64,000 nt of DNA from Luzula sylvatica (taxonomy: Eukaryota; Streptophyta; Magnoliopsida; Poales; Juncaceae). The notes below the pieces were generated by a model. The model did no database searches. It saw only the letters and a list, made by a program, of their open reading frames with translations, and was not told the DNA's origin. Positions 46,600-57,158 of this stretch are shown here, piece by piece; the stretch's first letter is position 1; every line of letters starts with the position of its first letter. The stretch spans positions 16,409,167-16,473,166 of the forward strand of contig OX326956.1 in assembly GCA_946800325.1 (NCBI GenBank). The letters run 5' to 3'. A program made the translations under genes and the position numbers.

Positions 46600-46615
46600 A
46601 CCAACATTGTATGTT

Positions 46616-49600
46616 ACAAAAGAATTTATGTAAAAAAATAGTGGACTAACTTTTATTATTATATTATTTTTTAAAACTTGTTTTTATTGTAGGGCGTGAA
46701 TAAAAAATATTTTGGACATATAATAATATAATGTATTATTATTTACAATATATTATAATATAATGTTTTGGAAATCAAAACATTATTTTGTTTCCCCTTG
46801 ATTTCAACTTTTTCTTTACTTTTGTACATATACTTGTTTTATTCTCCAAATATTTTAAAATTTTTTTTTCCTGATTTTCAATACAATACAATATAATATA
46901 ACATAATATTATACAAAATAATATAATATAGTATTATACAAAACAATATAATATAATATGTAACAGTAAAATTAATATAATATAAAATACTATAAAATAA
47001 TTATAATATAATATACCATACAATATAATGTATAATGAGAAAAAAATTAATATAATACAACATAAAACAGTATAAAACAATATGAAATAATATAGAACAA
47101 TATCGCATAATATCATGTAAAACAATATCATATAATATTATATAATTAGATTTTATGAGATGTCTAGACAGACCAAATGACAACGTGAGATGTCTATGTC
47201 CAGATCAGTCTATGACTTTATAAGATCTACTAAAATTAGATTTTTTTATGTAAGATTATTATTTTATATTCAGCGTTTAATACCCATGGATTTTTATGTA
47301 TTCGAGACCCATGTTAGTTATGAAATAACAAACTATATTGGACCTACGAGTCAAACTTTGTATGGGCCTATGGCCCGAGTTAGAGTTGGTATTTCACCGC
47401 AAAATGGTCCTTCAAAGACCAACACATATCCAATTTAAAAAAATTGTTACTGTTAACTGTTTTATTGATTAATACGTATTTTCGTATTATGAAAAATTCA
47501 ATCAATAAAGTTTCAAAGCTTAGAAATAATTATGTTTTGAGGTATCGCAAGCTTCTTTTTTTCATTGGATACTCAAGCATGCGTCGTTTACCATATACGA
47601 TTATTTAATTAAAACCCAAAAAGTATTTCAGTTACCACTTCAAATGCAATTATCAGATCATTATGCTGCACTTGCCACGTAACATTATATAAATTATCAA
47701 TTCAAATGCAATATTCACACATTGATTATACAAAATGTTGTAACGTGATGCATCATGTTTCCATGAGTTTATCATGCATACAATCAATTCATAAAAATAT
47801 CACAATTAATTCATGTATGTATCATGTGAGTTTCGTGTGGAATTCATACAAATAATTCCGTTCAAAAAGTGCATGACAAACTATTTATATCATTTATAGG
47901 AAAATAATTCTATATAATGAAATAACATGATACAAATTCCGGTTCATTTCTTCTCTATTTCAATACTCTTGACTATACTTATAAATTATATGATTGTTTT
48001 CTTTCAATGTTTGTATTTGAGATATGGGAGAAAATCTATATCATTCCCATCTCTATTTCATACGTACAATGTGTTTTAATCGACATGCCTCATTCGTTTA
48101 AAAATTTGCGGCATGTCATATATGGAGTATGATATTTAGCTTCGGGTAAAAGATATGTTTTTGTCTTCTAGATTAGGTCCAAATCTTGCAGGTATGTCAT
48201 ATATGGAGTATACTAGAAGTTAAGGTTTATTTGGAATATTTAACATGAAAATAAATACTTAAATTTCGTATGTATGAAATGTGTATAAAAATCTCTTGTC
48301 TTGTTGCAATAATTTTCACTTCTTCTCAATTTCACACTTCAATGATTTTCAGTTTGAATTGCACAAATCGTACATATATAGAATGGTTGAATATGCTTTT
48401 CTTATGATAATCCAATATATAATTATCAGTAGGAGAAATATTGGTCCGAAATGAAAAACGTTTCCATTTTGATAATTTTATGTACATATTAATTTTAAAG
48501 TGTTAAATTTAATAAATACATTCACATTAATATATTACGATATATTTATAACAGTTACTTATATGGTTCTGCCTTGATGTTTTTTCGATTTATATAGGTA
48601 GAATTTTGTCTGTCACCTATTTTCGAGAAATCAGTTTCGTCGAATTTTGAATTCATGATCTCTTTAAGATTTAGAATGGCGGTGCCTGATTGCTTGAGCT
48701 AGTAAATTTTGACTAGAACCGGTCTTGCTTTTATTTTGTAATTTTGTAATTTTGAGTCTCCTTTTAGTTGATATAACGTGAATATGAATAAGATCATGAA
48801 ATCAAAACTAGGAGACATGGATCAAATGATGAGTGAGAAATATATGTCCAAAAAAATTATGTTTATATATAATAATGTACTTTTATAGAAGAGGAAATAT
48901 AACAATTAGTGATAATTTTTTGTAGAAAAAAAAGTCGTGCTAGATGCAAAAAAAAATCTTTCCCTTGATTTCAATTGTTTTTTTTTTACTTTTGTTACTG
49001 TAAACTATTTTCTTAACTTGTCATACAAGAAGACTTGATTAATAATATTTTATCATATTATTATGTTTAAGTTTACATTGTAATTTTGCATGGTGAGAAT
49101 GATGTATTTTTTAGTCATGCGACAATGATTATCAAGCATATAATTTCATGAAGCCACCACAATTAAGTCATGAATATATCACGCAAGTTTTATGTTGAAT
49201 TCGTACCCAAAAAAAAGGTTCAAAAAGTGCATGACAAAATATTTATATAACTTGTTATGCATGACGAAATGTACATGTATCATTCAAGAAATAATATGAT
49301 ATCTTGACTATATAATGAAATATTAAGATTGAAATTTTAGTCTTATCGTCTTTAGAAAATAGGGATGGTTTATTTTCTTAAGATGTTCGTATTTTAGATA
49401 TGGGAGAAAATCAATAGTTTTCACTTCTCTATTTCATACGACAATACAAATATTAGGAGTAAATCCAAGAATAAGATGTTAAGATAATATAACAACAAGA
49501 ATGAAGAGTTAAAACATAAAAATCTTCATTTGCCTTGATATATCACGAATAAATTTTGTTTAATTCTTGGTTTGTTTTGTTGTTTATTACAAAAAACAAA

Positions 49601-50085
49601 AAAAAATTGCCTAAAATAATTTGGATACGACGATTCGTACACAACCAGGTTTTTGAAGTATCCTCGCAACAAATATTTTCATACACTTGATTATATGGTC
49701 CGGTAAAAAACGGCACTTAAGTTGACGATATTAATATTGGTCATAATATCCATCTCGCAAAAATTAATTGGCGACCAAATTATCAATTTTTTGTCTATAA
49801 ATCACATTTTTTGGACCAGGAAATCTGATCTCAAATAACTTCATTGTTTTCATTACTTTTTCCGCGACAAAATTTGTTCCTGATAGACTTATTACGATAT
49901 TATGAAACTAGATTCAAATAACTTCATTCTTATATAATGAATTTCACCGTACTAAAAAAATATGAACTAGTTATAAAAAAATATGTCCCTGGATTACAAC
50001 TTTTTTATTTTTATTTTGTTATTGTAAACTATTTTATCAATTTTTCATAAAAATGACTTCATTTATGATATTTTTAAAATGTAAT
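46616..50085 (+). repeat. Family R repeats (46-50 kb block)
   Basis: This is the longest continuous stretch of the family, with cores at 48019 and 49396. From 46700 to 47160 it holds an AT-only stretch of ATAATATA-type repeats. The order after that is a GTTTAATACCCAT segment, the first-type unit (47590-48110), connecting segments, and the second-type unit (49130-49450). The block ends at the (TTA)n tail of the next LINE. No gene is supported. Confidence 0.7.
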
Positions 50086-51520
50086 TATTATTATTATTAT
50101 TATTATTATTATTTTTATTTTTTTTTATTAAATGAGGCGGGCTCTAAGTCCCGCACCCATATCTATATTGATATGATATAGAAGTAAAAATTTTATTTAC
50201 ATGATACCGAGTTCCCCGTACGATATAAAGCTTTTAACTAGTTGTTCCTATTCCTACTCTTCTACTTAGCATCCATGTGGATATTTCCTCGCTAATTACT
50301 TTTAGATTTGCACTCGTTGTTGCCTTTTCTTGGAAGATTCGAGTACACCTTTCTTTCCAAATCGCGAATGTGGCATACATGATAATTATTCTCTCTTCTT
50401 TATTGAATTTACCATCCATTAATCCCGAGAGGACCTCCTCTGCGCTCAATATGTCGAGGTTGAAGATAGCATATAGGTGTGTCCATATGGCTATGGAATA
50501 TGGACATTTATTTATCATGTGATGGATGGTTTCTTCGTGTCTTTTGCATAATATGCAGCGATTCGGTAGGTTCCATCCTTTCTTTATCAAATTGTCCGTT
50601 GTTAAAATAGCTTTCCGCCAAGTTAGCCATATAAAATTCTTGATCTTAGGAGGTACCTTAGTCTTCCATATTGGATCATAATTTTTGTGTATATGTACTC
50701 CTTTGATTAAGAAGGTATACATACTTTTTGTCGTGAAGTTGTTATGTGAAGTTGTTATCAGTAGTCCATTGCCAAAGAGGTTCATCTTCCTGATTTCCAA
50801 AATTCCCTATGTACCTCAATCGATCTGTGAGAGCTTGCAACTCTGATTGCGTCTGATCCGAAAGTGGACCTTTGAGCCCTTGGATAGAATCATTTATCCA
50901 TATTTGATTTAGGAGATTGAAACCATCCTCCTTGTACGTGTATAAACACGGATACTGGTATTTGAGCGCAATTCCTAACCATTTGTGTTCCCAGAATAGT
51001 GTTTTGTTTCCTCTTCCTCTATTCATGCTTATCGATGTGTTGAAAGGGGCATAAATCCTACCGCATTCTTGTAAGATCGGATCCTTGATATTGTTCGCAG
51101 ATCCCATCATTGTATATATTCTTTCCCCATAGATGTTGTGGATAAGTTCTCTCCATATATTGTCGTTTGTTTGCATGAGTTTCCAGTTCCATTTCGCTAA
51201 TAGGGCCTCATTAAAGGTTTTTATATGTAATATGGAGAATCCCCCTATGCTTTTCGGTCTGCATAATTTATCCCAAGATACCAGGGCCAAACCTTTTGCC
51301 TCTGGATTACCACCTTTCCACAAGAAATTTCTCATATTTTTTTCCATTTTCTTGATTACCCAGCTCGGTAGCTTGAAAATTGACATGAAGTAGATGGGCA
51401 TTGCCATGAGTACTTCCTGGACAAGTACTAATCTCCCTGAGAAATTTAGAAAATTTTGTTTCCAACTTGATAGTCTAAGTGATATTTTCTTTAACAATTC
51501 ATCATAATCATGTTTTCTTT
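50086..51520 (-). mobile_element. LINE 3' part with TAA-rich tail, minus strand
   Basis: Read on the minus strand, the end of a LINE ORF2 (thumb and zinc-finger region) is followed by a 3' UTR, a GCGGG/CCCGC stem (50137-50154) and a tail of A and TAA repeats (50086-50130). The LINE similarity stops near 51520. The 5' remainder is absent, and the adjoining sequence is different and Helitron-like. Confidence 0.85.
50234..51497 (-). pseudogene. LINE ORF2 C-terminal remnant, frameshifted
   Basis: The first part (51497 to about 50760) has the RLSSWK...GRLVL block that follows the reverse transcriptase core. The second part, in another frame (about 50800 to 50234), has the Cys/His zinc-finger-like domain (CILCKRHEETIHHMINKC) and the WKERCTRIF end motif. 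The frame changes between 50742 and 50800. The catalytic RT and endonuclease domains are not present. It is a dead fragment. Confidence 0.85.
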
Positions 51521-52184
51521 AACGCTTCCATGTTCCACTCTAGCCATCAGAAATACATTCAGCTTGGAGAGAGGGGAGGAAGGGAGAACCTCGAGGCCCT
51601 CGATAATTAGATAGGACATCTCAAATAAAATCCTGCTACTACGAAATAATGTTTTCTGGAAAAAAAAATCTTCCATCATTTCCTCGAACAGTTGGTACAC
51701 AACGAAAAAGAGTTACTATTAATAAATTTTGACAAACTTTTTCAGTCAAAACTCTTTTGACACGAGTATACGAAAGCAGGGGAATCACTAACCTTAAAAA
51801 TCTCGACACGTCAGATAGGAGAGGAAGCCCTTTGAACCGGCCATAGATCTCTTGAAAGATCACTTGCGCTAGGTCTAAGGCTAGGCTCCGAAGAAGCCTC
51901 CGAGAAGGTGGGTTGCGGCAAGGGAGAGAGGGCATGAGGGAGGAGCAGAGTTTAAGCTCAGGGTTCCACGGCGAGCTCGCGAGCGATCGACGGCGAGGGG
52001 GATGAGAGAGAGAGGGAGAGAGAGAGAGAGAGATGCGTGACAGGAGGAAAAAAATCTAGGTTTAGCATTTGTTTGGATGTATTTAGATGAACGGTGTAGA
52101 TCAGTAGATGTATTAAAATGAACGGTTAGATGGTTACAAACGTGGCATGTTGCTAGCTCTGGTATCAGAAAATTAATGGGAGGG
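50978..52184. repeat. Tandem duplication, copy 1 (1207 bp)
   Basis: This begins at CCATTTGTGTTCCCAGAATA and ends at TTAATGGGAGGGG. It holds a LINE fragment (to about 51520) and non-LINE sequence (51520-52184). Copy 2 follows directly and differs by only a few bases plus the length of a GA tract, so the event is recent. Confidence 0.9.
51521..52184 (-). mobile_element. Helitron-like 5' part with possible captured exons, copy 1
   Basis: On the minus strand the right end reads CCCCTCCCATTAATTTTCTG, like the 5' end of the Helitron at 38938-39761. Next come an unremarkable leader and a GA/CT tract. Two exon-like open blocks follow, about 51935-51800 ending at a donor-like AAG/GTTAG and about 51660-51530 after an acceptor-like TTTTTTCCAG. 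The protein family is not recognised. No Helitron 3' hairpin or CTAG end was found at the low-coordinate side, so the element is incomplete. Confidence 0.5.
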
Positions 52185-53218
52185 GCCATTTGTGTTCCCA
52201 GAATAGTGTTTTGTTTCCTCTTCCTCTATTCATGCTTATCGATGTGTTGAAAGGGGCATAAATCCTACCGCATTCTTGTAAGATCGGATCCTTGATATTG
52301 TTCGCAGATCCCATCATTGTATATATTCTTTCCCCATAGATGTTGTGGATAAGTTCTCTCCATATATTGTCGTTTGTTTGCATGAGTTTCCAGTTCCATT
52401 TCGCTAATAGGGCCTCATTAAAGGTTTTTATATGTAATATGGAGAATCCCCCTATGCTTTTCGGTCTGCATAATTTATCCCAAGATACCAGGGCCAAACC
52501 TTTTGCCTCTGGATTACCACCTTTCCACAAGAAATTTCTCATATTTTTTTCCATTTTCTTGATTACCCAGCTCGGTAGCTTGAAAATTGACATGAAGTAG
52601 ATGGGCATTGCCATGAGTACTGCCTGGACAAGTACTAATCTCCCTGAGAAATTTAGAAAATTTTGTTTCCAACTTGATAGTCTAAGTGATATTTTCTTTA
52701 ACAATTCATCATAATCCTGTTTTCTTTAACGCTTCCATGTTCCACTCTAGCCATCAGAAATACATTCAGCTTGGAGAGAGGGGAGGAAGGGAGAACCTCG
52801 AGGCCCTCGATAATTAGATAGGACATCTCAAATAAAATCCTGCTACTACGAAATAATGTTTTCTGGAAAAAAAAAATCTTCCATCATTTCCTCGAACAGT
52901 TGGTACACAACGAAAAAGAGTTACTATTAATAAATTTTGACAAACTTTTTCAGTCAAAACTCTTTTGACACGAGTATACGAAAGCAGGGGAATCACTAAC
53001 CTTAAAAATCTCGACACGTCAGATAGGAGAGGAAGCCCTTTGAACCGGCCATAGATCTCTTGAAAGATCACTTGCGCTAGGTCTAAGGCTAGGCTCCGAA
53101 GAAGCCTCCGAGAAGGTGGGTTGCGGCAAGGGAGAGAGGGCATGAGGGAGGAGCAGAGTTTAAGCTCAGGGTTCCACGGCGAGCTCGCGAGCGATCGACG
53201 GCGAGGGGGATGAGAGAG

Positions 53219-53303
<85 letters not shown>

Positions 53304-53451
53304 GTGACAGGAGGAAAAAAAATCTAGGTTTAGCATTTGTTTGGATGTATTTAGATGAACGGTGTAGATCAGTAGATGTATTAAAATGAACGGTTAGATG
53401 GTTACAAACGTGGCATGTTGCTAGCTCTGGTATCAGAAAATTAATGGGAGG
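52185..53451. repeat. Tandem duplication, copy 2 (1267 bp)
   Basis: This repeats copy 1. The visible differences include C to G at about 52622, A to C at about 52713, one extra A near 52868 and a GA tract expanded by roughly 60 bp. The LINE fragment (52185-52728) starts inside ORF2 with no tail, which shows that the block was duplicated as DNA and not by retrotransposition. Confidence 0.9.
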
Positions 53452-53452
53452 G
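52729..53452 (-). mobile_element. Helitron-like 5' part, copy 2
   Basis: Same content as 51521-52184, with a longer GA tract. Here the end is followed by unrelated host sequence (AGATTAAAG), so this is the original outer border: on the minus strand it reads TCTCCCCTCCCATTAATTTT, a typical Helitron 5' end starting with TC. Confidence 0.55.
53216..53300. repeat. (GA)n microsatellite
   Basis: About 85 bp of GA. The corresponding tract in copy 1 (52005-52033) is only about 28 bp long. Confidence 0.95.
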
Positions 53453-53564
53453 GAGATTAAAGAAATTAAGATTTTTCTAAAATTAATTGAAAATAATATT
53501 TTTTTCAATTATTACATACGTAAATTTAATGGGTTTTTACAATATCAAATCATGTAAGCAGTTT

Positions 53565-53785
53565 TTTGAAAATAATTGAGACAAAAAATGAATGATTTTG
53601 TCCACGATGGATCAAGATTCATGTAATTTTTGAATTAATTGGTTTATATAGACCATGTTAAAATGAAAAATCAAATATTTTATATATTTTTTATTGAAAG
53701 ATCAAGTGATCCACGGTTGATATGACTTCTGGTGGAGGTTTCAATTTTTCTGAAATTATATATATTATTAATTAATAATTAATAA
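53565..53785 (-). repeat. Dispersed repeat, inverted partner of 36145-36365
   Basis: See the shared blocks at the partner. This copy lies between the tandem duplication and the next family R block. Confidence 0.75.
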
Positions 53786-54031
53786 TAATAATAATATTCA
53801 GCGTTTAATACCCATATTTTTGTATGTATTCGAGACCCATGTTAGTTATGAAATAACAAACTATATTGAACCTACGAGTTAAACTTTGTATGGGCCTATG
53901 GCCCGAGTAAGAGCTGGTACTTCACCCCTAAATGGTCCTTCAAAGTCGAACCCATATCCAATTTAAAATTTTTGTTACTGTTAACTGTTTTATTTTTTGA
54001 GAAAAAACTGTTAGCTGTTTTGAGGTATTGC

Positions 54032-54649
54032 CACTGTTATAAATATCACTGATATGAATCGGTATGTCGGTTTCATATTTTTAATCAGTGTTTCTCCGTT
54101 ACGATATGTCCCGTATCGGTTGAGTAAATCGGTCGACCGATACACGGAGGGCCGATATGGGCCATAGGGCCGATATTTGTACCGATTTGAACCGATTTGG
54201 ATTTAAACATAATTTTTTTTCAATATTATTTTGGATTGACCCATTTTGTAACAATAATTTTTCATTATTATTTTTGACCCAATTATTTTCATCTCTTTCT
54301 TTGTTTATCTAATATTTTTTGTCGGAAATGAAATCGATTTTGATCCGGACGAGCTTAGATTTTCATTGGAGACATCCGCATCTACACCAATGCTTAAACA
54401 AGATTTCGTGATTTAGTTTATTGTATTATTTGTAAATTTTGTGTTATAATTTTAAATGTGCCTTTAGTTTAACTCCAAATATGAAACACAATATAAATTA
54501 ATGTTATAATAATCAATTTAATATATTAATATTAAAAAGTACAACATCGATATACCACTGATATTTTCTGTTATGAAACCGTTATGTGAGTCATATTTTT
54601 TATCGGTGACTGACCGATCTGTAAACGATATACAATATCTGTAACGTTG
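54032..54649. mobile_element. hAT-like MITE (618 bp) with perfect 8-bp target duplication
   Basis: GGTATTGC flanks both sides (54024-54031 and 54650-54657). Other family R copies read through the site. The inverted ends are imperfect: CACTGTTATAAATATC against CAACGTTACAGATATT, 11 of 16. CCGATATG/ACCGAT motifs lie near the left end and the mirrored ones near the right. There is no transposase. Confidence 0.8.
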
Positions 54650-55781
54650 GGTATTGCAAGCTATTCTTTTCATTGGATACTCAAACATGGGTCATTTACC
54701 ATATACGATTATTTAAATTACGACAAAAAGTATTTCAATCACCACGTCAAATGCAATTATCAGATCATTATGTTGCACTTGCCATATATAACATTCAAAT
54801 GCATTATTCACACCTATATTATAATATAATTAACGTGACGAAAATGTTACATTTTCACGTGAAGCATTATGTTTCCATGAATATATCTTGCATACAATCA
54901 ATTCATGAAAATGTCACAATTAATTCATGTATGTATCGAATATATCTTGCATACAATCAATTCATGAAAATGTCACAATTAATTCATGTATGTATCATGC
55001 GAGTTTTTTTGGAATTCATACAAAAAATTTCGTTCAAAAAGTGCATGACAAACTATTTATATCATTTATAAGGAGATACTTCTATATAATAAAATAACAT
55101 GATACAAATTGCGGTTCATTTCTTCTCTATTTCATACTCTTGACTATCTTTATAAATTAAATTTGATTGTTTTCTTTTAATGCTTGTATTTGAGATATCG
55201 AAGAAAATCAATAGCATCCCTTTCTCTATTTCATACGTCCAATGTGTATTAACCAACATGCCCACCGACATTCAAAAATTTCGAGCATGACTTGTACATT
55301 GTCCCGCACTAAATTAGTGATTTGTAAAATGGTTAGAATAAGTGGTGGATAAGAAAGTTCAGAGATTAGGATATAAAACTTTGAGTTAAAGACAAATTTG
55401 TGTCTTTGCTTTTGACCAGGGAGGTATGGGAAGTATATTAAAAGTTATGATTATTTAATATACTTTGTCATGAAAATGAAAGGTAAATTTGGTATCGAAG
55501 TATACTAAAAGTTATGATTATTTTTTGTCTTCACTTTGCCCCGCTTTCCACTAGGGGATTGTGATGCATCAGGATTCTCTTTTTTATTTAAATATGTCCC
55601 AATTTACGCTCAGTTTTTTTTTCAATTAATTTTTAAATCAAAATTTGATAATTTTAATTGAAATTTAATTTATTACAAAATGATTAGTTCAATTAAAAAA
55701 TATTTAATTGGAAATTAATTAAACTCATGATTAATTGAAAAAATATTTCGAATGTAAATTGAAGATCAATTTTTCCCAAAC

Positions 55782-55819
55782 TAAAATCGTGATGTCATGA
55801 TGATGACATCACGATTTTA
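55782..55819. repeat. Perfect 17-bp inverted repeat with 4-nt loop
   Basis: The arm TAAAATCGTGATGTCAT, loop GATG and exact complementary arm make a strong hairpin. It lies in an AT-rich insertion within family R. No target duplication or element ends were found around it. Confidence 0.85.
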
Positions 55820-56030
55820 ATACATATTTTTTTCCCAAATTGGACCATACTAGTGATACGTAGAATGGTTGAATATATACTTTTTTTCACGGAAATCACT
55901 ATATAATTACTAGAAGGAGAAATCTTGGTCCCAAGTGAGAACGGTTTTCATTTTGATGAAATTATTTATATATTAATTTTTAAAATATTAAATCATATAC
56001 AAATTATCAAGACTTTTAGTGGAAATATAT

Positions 56031-56814
56031 CCAACAATTTTTCTATAACTTTATAATTCCTTTCTTCTGTCTAAGTAAGGATATATCAATTTATCAATAT
56101 TCATAAATATGGCGCTCCTTAGTCCTCATCTTCCTCAATTTATCTCTCCTTCAACAATAGAATTGTGAAAAAACTTCTATACCGTATAGTAAAATTGGAA
56201 ACGATGTATATTCAAAATAAAAATAATTATGACAAACTTAAGACTAATATTTTACCAGAAAATAAGATATTTGTTCTTTCTTATAAATAGTTAATGCAAA
56301 TATGGAACTCGTCGGAAGATTATGAATTTTTCGTACATTTGAGAATATAAAAACATTTCATTGTTAGAAGAAAGGGACTCCAACTCATGTTGTGTTGAAC
56401 CAAGGTCATGGGGAGGAACCAACAGACTCTTAACAATTATTTTATATTACTTTACTTCTTGTAATTTATATTACTAAATAAGTATACTTGAGAAAAAAAT
56501 TATAAGTACATTTAGTGCTAAAAAATGAGTATACTTGAAATAGTTAGAGCTGGCAAAACAAAAAAAAATTATAATTACCATATGCACTCATATAAGATGT
56601 CATAAATATAATTTATTCATTGTCACCGAAAAATTATACTAGTTCATTTTTGTCCCATTCAATTGCAAAATATAAAAAAAATTGTGGCAATTCACAAATA
56701 ATCTTGTGTATTAGCGTAACAATGATACATAAGATTATATTTATGACATCAAAGCTGCTACCGTATTTTGGTATTTTTAACGGTAATTTGGTTTAATTAG
56801 TATGAATGAAAAGT
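56031..56814. other. AT-rich DNA without recognisable genes
   Basis: No supported coding frame or element ends. Confidence 0.5.
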
Positions 56815-56935
56815 TATGTTGCACGAATACGGATACGGATATCGTATCCGATATGATACGGATATCGTATCCGATACGATACGGATATGGCGATACGAGA
56901 ATTTTTAAAAAAACTACGGATACGAATACAGCTAT
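56815..56935. repeat. GATACGGATATCGTATCC palindromic tandem motifs
   Basis: GGATACGGATATCGTATCC-type units repeat with alternating direction for about 70 bp after ATGTTGCACGAATACGG. The pattern resembles ends of plant MITEs with CACGGATACG motifs, but no second end was found. Confidence 0.6.
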
Positions 56936-57158
56936 ATAATTATTATTTTAATATATTTATATTGTGTGATTCCAAATGTGTGGATCCCACAACTCGAAAA
57001 AAGAAAAAAATAACGGCTGTCTTGAGAGGAGAAACTTGGCGCCCCCAATTTTCAATGACACTTTTAATATAAACTAGTTGATTTTATTTTGTTTATTTAA
57101 GGGGAAAATTTTTAAATATCCCTCCAAAAATTAAAAATATCAAATTTGTCCTTATAAA
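56936..57158. other. AT-rich DNA without recognisable genes
   Basis: Nothing coding. The stretch TATCAAATTTGTCC just before the LINE tail resembles the host sequence around the 25-kb retroposon. Confidence 0.5.

Larger units (their letters stand above)
53798..56030 (+). repeat. Family R repeats (54-56 kb block)
   Basis: This aligns in order with 47260-48450. It has the GTTTAATACCCAT segment, the GAGGTAT(T/C)GC segment (split by a MITE), a first-type unit with core at 55191, and later segments. A unit of about 62 bp is duplicated in tandem at 54877-54998. An AT-rich insertion at about 55600-55850 contains a perfect hairpin. No gene is supported. Confidence 0.7.

Noticed and set aside
52160..52172. 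TGGTATCAGA resembling a retroelement primer-binding site for initiator tRNA-Met
   Set aside because: It lies at the Helitron-like end, and its reverse complement TCTGATACCA is part of that end. There is no LTR or viral leader beside it.
51133..52600. Two identical 86-residue plus-strand frames (51133-51393 and 52340-52600)
   Set aside because: They are antisense shadows of the LINE coding strand, doubled by the tandem duplication.
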